Of a stretch of 32,074 bases of DNA, positions 27,170-32,074 are shown one piece after another. The notes under the pieces are model-generated. The model was not told where the DNA came from and did no database searches. It saw only the letters and a program-made list of their open reading frames with translations. A program made the translations under genes and the position numbers. Numbering within the stretch: position 1 is the first letter of the stretch; each line of letters opens with the position of its first letter. This stretch comes from Peribacillus loiseleuriae (GTDB lineage Bacteria; Bacillota; Bacilli; Bacillales; DSM-1321), in assembly GCF_001183985.1 (NCBI RefSeq), contig NZ_LFZW01000001.1, forward strand, positions 233,305 to 265,378, read 5' to 3'.

Positions 27170-27774
27170 AAAGGGCGTTTTTTTCCAAGAATCAATTTGA
27201 TCTATGGGCGTTTCAATCTTCTAAAAATGGAGAGACCTATTGTGGAGATGATTATTATATTACTCATACGGATGAGTATCTTCTCTGTGTACTTGCAGAT
27301 GGTCTCGGTAGTGGGGAATTTGCTTATGAATCCTCACACGCTGTCATTGAAGAGGTTAAGAGAAACCAAAACAAAGGCGTCGAGGCGCTTATGGATTTGG
27401 GGAATGGAGTATTGGTGAACAAAAGGGGAGCTGCTGTATCCGTTATAAAGATTTATTTCGATACGAGAGAATTTGTTTATAGTTCGGTTGGGAACATTCG
27501 ATTCTTCTTGTATAATCCCGAAAAGGAGAAACTCGTTTACCCACTTCCTGTTACTGGATTTCTATCTGGAAGGCAACAAAAGTATCGTACTCAGCGATTT
27601 AAATATGAACCTGGGGCGAGCTTCATTCTTCATTCAGATGGTGTTCAACTTCAAGGAACAAAATCCCTTTTAAAGTCCTGTTCCCCTTTGGAACAGAAAG
27701 CCCAAGAAATAATTGAAGGAATAAAGGTCGAAGCTGATGACTCAACATTTATTATAGGAAGCTTACTTTCATGA
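27166..27774 (+). CDS. rsbX: PP2C-type serine phosphatase RsbX
   Basis: A 202-residue feedback phosphatase that removes phosphate from RsbS and RsbR and so resets the stressosome. It is a minimal PP2C/SpoIIE-type domain with metal-binding aspartates in GDDYY and LADGLGSGEFA, later HSDGVQ, and the final DDSTFIIG. The start is ATG 27166, overlapping the sigB stop (ATGA). It is the last gene of the operon; the terminator begins in its final codons. Confidence 0.93.
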   Translation: MKRAFFSKNQFDLWAFQSSKNGETYCGDDYYITHTDEYLLCVLADGLGSGEFAYESSHAVIEEVKRNQNKGVEALMDLGNGVLVNKRGAAVSVIKIYFDTREFVYSSVGNIRFFLYNPEKEKLVYPLPVTGFLSGRQQKYRTQRFKYEPGASFILHSDGVQLQGTKSLLKSCSPLEQKAQEIIEGIKVEADDSTFIIGSLLS

Positions 27775-27796
27775 AACTTTGGAAAGTAAGCTTTTT
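27759..27796 (+). terminator. sigB operon terminator
   Basis: AAGCTTACTTTC (27759-27770) and GAAAGTAAGCTT (27782-27793) form a perfect 12-bp stem, followed by TTTTT. The left arm lies in the 3' end of rsbX. Confidence 0.93.
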
Positions 27797-27946
27797 GTTA
27801 TGAAAGTTTATATATGAACCTTTGAGATGAATAATGTGGGGATTTACTCTCATCATATTCGCAACGAGTCAAGGTTTTTGCTAGACTATACGTATAAGGG
27901 ATTTTTTAGCAGTGGAAATATTAATGATTAGCTTGGAGGAAAAACA

Positions 27947-30133
27947 GTGATTGCAGAGGAAAATCAAACAAAAGAAATTGTAGATAAAGTATCTCGTGAG
28001 CTAGCATTGAAAATACATCAAGTACAAAATGTGATGAACTTGCTTCAAGAAGGTAATACCGTACCTTTCATTGCTAGATACCGAAAAGAAATGACTGGCT
28101 CATTAGATGAAGTACAAATTAAGACCATCATGGAGCGTTCGAATTACTTGGAAAACCTTAATCAACGTAAGGTTGAGGTTATTCGAAGTATAGAGGAACA
28201 AGGAAAGCTTACTCCGGATCTGAAGCTACAAATTACGCAGGCGGACAAACTTCAGGAAGTAGAAGATCTATATCGTCCATATAAACAAAAACGAAGAACG
28301 AAAGCGACAGTGGCGAAAGAAAAAGGCTTAGAGCCTCTTGCTAGATGGCTGCTTGAACTCCCTATATCTGAATCAATTGAGGAAAAAGCCGGAGAATTCT
28401 TATCTGAAGAACTTGATGTTCCTACTGTCGAAGATGCAATTAATGGGGCGAAAGATATTATTGCAGAAATTATTGCAGATGACGCAGAATATCGCAAGAA
28501 AATAAGAGCAGATGTTTTTAAAACGGGTACGTTCGTATCTGCTGTTAAAGACGAAGAAAAAGACGAAAAGAAAATCTTTGAAATGTATTACGAGTACACT
28601 GAGCCTGTTCAAAAAATAGTGCCGCACCGAGTATTGGCATTGAATCGAGGAGAAAAGGAGGACGTGCTACGAATTTCCATCGTTCCAAATGTTGAAGCGA
28701 TTATTGCTTATCTTGAAAAGGTTGTGACGAAAGAATCAGTCTCTAGCGCTGTTACGCCAATTAAGGAGGCGATTGAGGATAGCTTTAAACGTCTAATCAT
28801 GCCTTCTGTTGAACGTGAAATTAGAAAAGAACTGACAGAAAAAGCAGAAGATCAGGCGATTCATATTTTCTCAGAAAATCTGCGCAATCTTTTGCTTCAA
28901 CCACCTTTAAAAGGCAAGGTCGTTCTTGCAGTCGACCCTGCGTATCGAACTGGCTGTAAGCTTGCTGTGATTGATGAAACAGGAAAAGTACTGGCTATTG
29001 ATGTCATATATCCGCACCCTCCAGTCAACAAGAAAGAAGCTGCGCAGAATACGACTATTTCACTTTTGAAGGGATACCAGGTAGAAATTGTTGCGATTGG
29101 AAATGGCACAGCTTCTCGTGAATCTGAACAATTTATTGCGGATATCCTGAAGGAAGTTGAGGAACAAATTTCGTATATCATCGTAAACGAGGCAGGAGCA
29201 AGCGTCTACTCTGCATCTGACATCGCTCGTGTGGAATTTCCTGATCTTGCTGTTGAACAAAGGAGTGCCGTTTCTATCGGTCGCCGTTTACAAGATCCGT
29301 TGGCGGAGTTGGTTAAAATTGATCCGAAGTCAGTAGGGGTAGGTCAATATCAGCATGATGTCTCGCAAAAGAAATTATCAGAATCGCTTGCCTTTGTTGT
29401 CGAGACGGCCGTTAACCAAGTAGGTGTGAACGTTAATACAGCCTCTCCGTCTCTTCTTCAATATGTAGCTGGTCTCTCGAAGTCTGTTGCGCAAAACATC
29501 GTGAAGAGGCGGGAAGAAGAAGGGAAGTTTACGAGTAGAAAAAGCTTAAAGGGGATTCCGCGCCTCGGAGCTAAAACTTACGAGCAATGCATCGGTTTCT
29601 TAAGAGTAGTAGACGGTGAAGAGCCACTAGATCAGACGTCCATTCATCCTGAAAACTATGGAGCGGTCAATAAACTCTTGAAAAAGTTAGGATTTACTTC
29701 TCGCGACATTGGCAGTGAGGTTCTGAATGAAGCGTTGTCTAATCGTGGGGATATAAAGGCATTGGCGGAAAGCTTAGAGATTGGCGACATTACGTTAAAG
29801 GACATTATGGATGATTTAAGAAAACCTGGTCGTGACCTTCGAGACGATTTGGCAAAACCTTTACTTAAACAAGATGTTCTAAAGTTAGAAGACTTACAAA
29901 AAGGAATGGAGCTCCAAGGAACTGTTCGTAATGTTGTCGACTTTGGTGCCTTTGTTGATGTGGGTGTCAAACAAGATGGCCTTGTGCATATATCAAAACT
30001 GAGCAATAAATTTGTGAAGCACCCACTCGATATTGTGGCTGTTGGAGATGTAGTAACAGTTTGGGTGGATTCAGTAGATATCAATAAGCAAAGGGTGGCA
30101 TTAACTATGCTTGAACCGAAAGACCAACTATAA
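27947..30133 (+). CDS. tex: Tex family RNA-binding transcriptional accessory protein
   Basis: A 728-residue cytoplasmic nucleic-acid-binding protein related to eukaryotic Spt6, active in transcription and gene expression. Domains in order: Tex N-terminal helical region (about 10-200; FIARYRKEMTGSLDEVQIK, DLYRPYKQKRRTKAT), YqgF/RNase H-like domain (about 325-450; VVLAVDPAYRTGCKLAVI), helix-hairpin-helix (about 490-560; VNTASPSLLQYVAGLS) and a C-terminal S1 domain (about 654-725; VRNVVDFGAFVDVG, QDGLVHISKLS). The start is GTG 27947 with TTGGAGGA upstream. It corresponds to B. subtilis ydcI and stands as its own unit between terminators. Confidence 0.94.
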   Translation: MIAEENQTKEIVDKVSRELALKIHQVQNVMNLLQEGNTVPFIARYRKEMTGSLDEVQIKTIMERSNYLENLNQRKVEVIRSIEEQGKLTPDLKLQITQADKLQEVEDLYRPYKQKRRTKATVAKEKGLEPLARWLLELPISESIEEKAGEFLSEELDVPTVEDAINGAKDIIAEIIADDAEYRKKIRADVFKTGTFVSAVKDEEKDEKKIFEMYYEYTEPVQKIVPHRVLALNRGEKEDVLRISIVPNVEAIIAYLEKVVTKESVSSAVTPIKEAIEDSFKRLIMPSVEREIRKELTEKAEDQAIHIFSENLRNLLLQPPLKGKVVLAVDPAYRTGCKLAVIDETGKVLAIDVIYPHPPVNKKEAAQNTTISLLKGYQVEIVAIGNGTASRESEQFIADILKEVEEQISYIIVNEAGASVYSASDIARVEFPDLAVEQRSAVSIGRRLQDPLAELVKIDPKSVGVGQYQHDVSQKKLSESLAFVVETAVNQVGVNVNTASPSLLQYVAGLSKSVAQNIVKRREEEGKFTSRKSLKGIPRLGAKTYEQCIGFLRVVDGEEPLDQTSIHPENYGAVNKLLKKLGFTSRDIGSEVLNEALSNRGDIKALAESLEIGDITLKDIMDDLRKPGRDLRDDLAKPLLKQDVLKLEDLQKGMELQGTVRNVVDFGAFVDVGVKQDGLVHISKLSNKFVKHPLDIVAVGDVVTVWVDSVDINKQRVALTMLEPKDQL

Positions 30134-30138
30134 AATGT

Positions 30139-30169
30139 AAAAAACACTTCCTTATCGGAGGTGTTTTTT
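30139..30169. terminator. bidirectional terminator between tex and cmpA
   Basis: AAAAAACACTTCC and GGAGGTGTTTTTT form a stem of about 12 bp around TTATC. Its A and T flanks serve both tex (plus) and the convergent cmpA (minus). Confidence 0.93.
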
Positions 30170-30185
30170 AGGTAGGATTTTCCCG

Positions 30186-30305
30186 TTAATAATGAACACT
30201 TTCGTTATTCCAATAGTAAAACCAACATTGATTCAGCATTTTCACTTGAACATGATTCTTTTCGTGAAATGCCCTACGAATTTGATTTTGAAGCCAGATA
30301 GGCAT
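30186..30305 (-). CDS. cmpA: cortex morphogenetic protein CmpA
   Basis: A 39-residue protein on the minus strand. It reads MPIWLQNQIRRAFHEKN and then VKMLNQCWFYYW, matching the remembered B. subtilis CmpA pattern (MPxWLxxQMxxAFxEK ... LNQCWxFY), a 37-residue sporulation protein that times cortex assembly with coat formation through SpoIVA degradation. The gene lies between tex and sprT, on the opposite strand, as I recall for other Bacillus genomes. GGGGG, eight bases upstream of the ATG on the minus strand, is the ribosome binding site. Past the conserved core the last residues (NNESVHY) differ from the usual basic KKHCS-type end. A sigma-E promoter is expected but not clearly seen. Confidence 0.88.
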   Translation of the reverse strand: MPIWLQNQIRRAFHEKNHVQVKMLNQCWFYYWNNESVHY

Positions 30306-30364
30306 GGAATAAGCCCCCAGTTAATTCGACGTTTTTAATATTATATGAATAGGGAGGATGTCTC

Positions 30365-30532
30365 GTGCCCATGGCAAGCCTTAAAAAATGGTGGGTCAAA
30401 TCCAGAATAAGCTTTAAGAAAGAATATTCTTCGTTTATGATAAATGAAAAGATGGATATCGCACCAGTTAGAGAGGGGGGGGAGAGTGGAAAATCAGCAG
30501 CTTCAAAAACTCGTAGAAGAAATTTCACTTAA
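30365..30532 (+). CDS. possible small ORF (55 aa) overlapping the sprT start
   Basis: AGGGAGG (30351-30357) is followed after seven bases by GTG 30365 and 55 codons ([20 protein letters not shown] and on) ending at TAA 30530-30532, overlapping sprT by 47 bases in another frame. The N-terminal half is basic and amphipathic. The strong ribosome binding site is the main support; the C-terminal half simply reads sprT sequence out of frame. It could be a coupling leader for sprT or chance. Confidence 0.3.
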   Translation: MPMASLKKWWVKSRISFKKEYSSFMINEKMDIAPVREGGESGKSAASKTRRRNFT

Positions 30533-30959
30533 GGATTTTGCGAGGATATTTAGACACCGAGCATTTTTCAATTCTCGACTTAGGACAACAGGCGGTAGAT
30601 ATCTGTTGCGCTCGCATGATATAGAAATTAACAAGAAATACTATGATGAGAGAGGGATAGAGGAGCTTATAGGAATTATTAAACATGAGCTTTGTCATTA
30701 TCATCTTCATCTTGAGGGAAGAGGGTATCAACATAAAGATGCTGATTTTAAAAAGCTTCTCAAACAGGTGGGGGCTCCTAGATTTTGCACGCCATTATCA
30801 ACGGACAAGAATAAGATAAAACAAGATCAAAAAATATATCAATATGCTTGTAAGTTATGTAGTCAATTGTATAGTAGGAAACGCAGGATAAATACAACAA
30901 GGTATGTTTGTGGAACGTGTAAAGGAAAGTTGTTTCTTGTTGATAGTAAAGAGGTTTAA
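30486..30959 (+). CDS. SprT family zinc metallopeptidase-like protein
   Basis: A 157-residue protein of the SprT/SprT-like family (B. subtilis YdcK). It has a zincin motif HELCH (67-71; [20 protein letters not shown]) with H84 a likely third ligand. A C-terminal zinc ribbon has C122/C125 ([10 protein letters not shown]) and C142/C145 (VCGTCKGKL). The family has a protease-like fold, but the cellular role in Bacillus is not established. The chosen start is GTG 30486 just after a run of eight G (30475-30482) that acts as the ribosome binding site. ATG 30444 is in frame and would add 14 residues across the G run. The tRNA cluster follows. Confidence 0.9.
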   Translation: MENQQLQKLVEEISLKDFARIFRHRAFFNSRLRTTGGRYLLRSHDIEINKKYYDERGIEELIGIIKHELCHYHLHLEGRGYQHKDADFKKLLKQVGAPRFCTPLSTDKNKIKQDQKIYQYACKLCSQLYSRKRRINTTRYVCGTCKGKLFLVDSKEV

Positions 30960-30976
30960 AAAAATTAAAAAGATGC

Positions 30977-31005
30977 TTGACTTTAGTTTTGAATGTCCTT
31001 ATAAT
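30977..31005 (+). promoter_or_regulatory. sigma-A promoter of the tRNA cluster
   Basis: TTGACT (30977-30982) and TATAAT (31000-31005), 17 bases apart, are a near-consensus vegetative promoter about 85 bases before tRNA-Asn. A small hairpin GATAAC/GTTATC (31023-31039) lies between. Confidence 0.85.
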
Positions 31006-31091
31006 CTAAAGAGTCGACAAAAGATAACACATAGTTATCACGACGTTATAGTCTTTGAGTTCTATAGTAAGACACCAAATTCTTATATTAT

Positions 31092-31166
31092 TCCGCAGTA
31101 GCTCAGTGGTAGAGCATTCGGCTGTTAACCGAACGGTCGTAGGTTCGAGTCCTACCTGCGGAGCCA
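31092..31166 (+). tRNA. tRNA-Asn (GTT)
   Basis: A cloverleaf with acceptor TCCGCAG/CTGCGGA, anticodon GTT in GGCTGTTAACC, T-loop GGTTCGAGTCC, and an encoded CCA end. First gene of the cluster. Confidence 0.97.
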
Positions 31167-31170
31167 ATTT

Positions 31171-31261
31171 GGGGAAGTACTCAAGAGGCTGAAGAGGCGC
31201 CCCTGCTAAGGGTGTAGGTCGGGTAACCGGCGCGAGGGTTCAAATCCCTCCTTCTCCGCCA
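31171..31261 (+). tRNA. tRNA-Ser (GCT)
   Basis: A class II tRNA of 91 bases with a long variable arm. The anticodon is GCT in CCTGCTAAGG, the acceptor GGGGAAG/CTTCTCC contains a G-U pair, and the encoded end is GCCA. It starts four bases after tRNA-Asn. Confidence 0.96.
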
Positions 31262-31278
31262 GATACTATTATTACGAA

Positions 31279-31350
31279 GGCCCCTTGGTCAAGCGGTTAA
31301 GACACCGCCCTTTCACGGCGGTAACACGGGTTCGAATCCCGTAGGGGTCA
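31279..31350 (+). tRNA. tRNA-Glu (TTC), no encoded CCA
   Basis: Acceptor GGCCCCT/AGGGGTC with discriminator A, anticodon TTC in CCTTTCACGG, T-loop GGTTCGAATCC. The gene reads GTCATCG at its end, so CCA is not encoded and must be added by tRNA nucleotidyltransferase. Confidence 0.96.
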
Positions 31351-31372
31351 TCGCTTTACTTATTTTCATACT

Positions 31373-31448
31373 GGTCCCGTGGTGTAGCGGTTAACATGCC
31401 TGCCTGTCACGCAGGAGATCGCGGGTTCGATTCCCGTCGGGACCGCCA
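31373..31448 (+). tRNA. tRNA-Asp (GTC)
   Basis: Acceptor GGTCCCG/CGGGACC, anticodon GTC in GCCTGTCACGC, discriminator G, encoded CCA. Confidence 0.97.
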
Positions 31449-31516
31449 TTTTTTAAAAAGTATTGCGCAAGCATTAGCAACCGCAATGTAACAATAATTT
31501 GTTATTCATAAATTGA

Positions 31517-31591
31517 TGGGCTATAGCCAAGTGGTAAGGCAACGGATTTTGATTCCGTCATGCGAAGGTTCGAATCCTTCTAGCCCAGCCA
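31517..31591 (+). tRNA. tRNA-Gln (TTG)
   Basis: Acceptor TGGGCTA/TAGCCCA, anticodon TTG in GATTTTGATTC, encoded GCCA end, 75 bases. Confidence 0.97.
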
Positions 31592-31625
31592 TTTTCATAT
31601 TTTGACATAAGTAATGTTGAACGAT

Positions 31626-31701
31626 GAGCCATTAGCTCAGTTGGTAGAGCATCTGACTTTTAATCAGAGGGTCGCAGGTTCGAATCCTGCATGGCTCACC
31701 A
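31626..31701 (+). tRNA. tRNA-Lys (TTT)
   Basis: Acceptor GAGCCAT/ATGGCTC, D-arm TAGCTCAGTTGGTAGAGC, anticodon TTT in GACTTTTAATC, encoded ACCA end. Confidence 0.97.
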
Positions 31702-31711
31702 TTTATCTTAT

Positions 31712-31793
31712 GCGGGTGTGGCGGAATTGGCAGACGCACCAGACTTAGGATCTGGCGCCGCGAGGCGTGGGGGTTCAAGTCCCTTCACCCGCA
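31712..31793 (+). tRNA. tRNA-Leu (TAG), no encoded CCA
   Basis: A class II tRNA with acceptor GCGGGTG/CACCCGC and discriminator A, anticodon TAG in GACTTAGGATC. After the discriminator the sequence is CTTTT, so CCA is not encoded. The T run after it may give partial termination. Confidence 0.95.
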
Positions 31794-31808
31794 CTTTTGA
31801 AAATCTTG

Positions 31809-31837
31809 TTGACACAAAATGTTAAACGTGATAAGAT
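31809..31837 (+). promoter_or_regulatory. internal promoter within the tRNA cluster
   Basis: TTGACA (31809-31814) and TAAGAT (31832-31837), 17 bases apart, stand 16 bases before tRNA-Leu (GAG) in the longest purely non-tRNA spacer of this part of the cluster. It would let Leu-GAG, Arg, Pro and later genes be transcribed on their own. Confidence 0.75.
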
Positions 31838-31853
31838 AATCAATGTCGCTTTT

Positions 31854-31939
<86 letters not shown>

Positions 31940-31965
31940 AAGAATGTAATTCAGATAGTATTTAT

Positions 31966-32042
<77 letters not shown>

Positions 32043-32048
32043 TATAGA

Positions 32049-32074
32049 CGGGAAGTAGCTCAGCTTGGTAGAGC
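32049..32074 (+). tRNA. tRNA-Pro, partial (cut by window end)
   Basis: The 26 bases CGGGAAGTAGCTCAGCTTGG plus TAGAGC match the 5' end of Bacillus tRNA-Pro. The anticodon lies outside the window, so the identity rests on the acceptor and D-arm only. Confidence 0.8.

Noticed and set aside
29656..30147. 163-codon minus-strand frame in tex
   Set aside because: Antisense shadow of the tex 3' end; crosses the terminator.
30274..30528. 84-codon minus-strand frame near sprT
   Set aside because: It overlaps the cmpA start in another frame; the cmpA frame has recognisable family residues and this one does not.

Overview
The window comes from a low-GC, spore-forming Gram-positive of the family Bacillaceae, related to but not the same as Bacillus subtilis. 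The evidence is the 23S/5S rRNA sequence, a complete eight-gene rsbR-to-rsbX sigma-B operon, the gene order ddl-murF-cshA-ydbS-ydbT-rhomboid-acpS-ydcC-alr-ndoAI-ndoA-rsbRSTUVW-sigB-rsbX-tex-cmpA-sprT-tRNAs (the order I recall for B. subtilis), Bacillus-type ribosome binding sites, and sporulation genes (cmpA, ydcC).

Layout. (1) 1-2280: the 3' two thirds of a 23S rRNA gene, a 5S rRNA gene and the rrn terminator. (2) 2281-10104, accessory: a tyrosine recombinase next to the rrn operon; about 1.3 kb of decayed or non-coding DNA; a two-gene operon (polytopic membrane protein plus HlyD/YknX-like adaptor) without its usual ABC transporter; a glutamate/dicarboxylate symporter preceded by what looks like a cyclic-di-AMP (ydaO-type) riboswitch with its own terminator; a histidine phosphatase on the minus strand; and an unrecognised 255-residue protein. 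(3) 10345-21725, conserved: peptidoglycan precursor genes ddl and murF, RNA helicase cshA, PH-domain membrane proteins ydbS/ydbT, a rhomboid protease, acpS, the LolA-like sporulation lipoprotein ydcC with a sigma-E-like promoter, and alr. Alr, Ddl and MurF form one pathway: L-Ala to D-Ala, to D-Ala-D-Ala, to the UDP-MurNAc-pentapeptide. (4) 21884-27796, stress control: the EndoAI/EndoA (MazEF-type) pair, then the stressosome/partner-switching operon. RsbR and RsbS hold RsbT; released RsbT activates the phosphatase RsbU; RsbU dephosphorylates RsbV; RsbV pulls the anti-sigma factor RsbW off SigB; RsbX resets the stressosome. A textbook sigma-B promoter (GTTTAA-N13-GGGTAA) precedes rsbV and overlaps the rsbU stop codon, so the rsbV-W-sigB-X part should be autoregulated. 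(5) 27947-30959: tex, a 39-residue cmpA on the minus strand, and sprT. (6) 30977-32074: a tRNA cluster (Asn, Ser, Glu, Asp, Gln, Lys, Leu-TAG, Leu-GAG, Arg, and Pro cut by the window end) with one promoter in front and a second inside it.

Most of the window is ordinary conserved chromosome. The points most worth a second look are the putative c-di-AMP riboswitch on a glutamate-family transporter, a short sequence element found in the leaders of two unrelated genes (9206-9304 and 15797-15841), the orphan adaptor operon, and the decayed tract behind the recombinase, where two reading frames are each broken by a single in-frame TGA. I see no CRISPR array, no intact insertion sequence and no clear new defence system.
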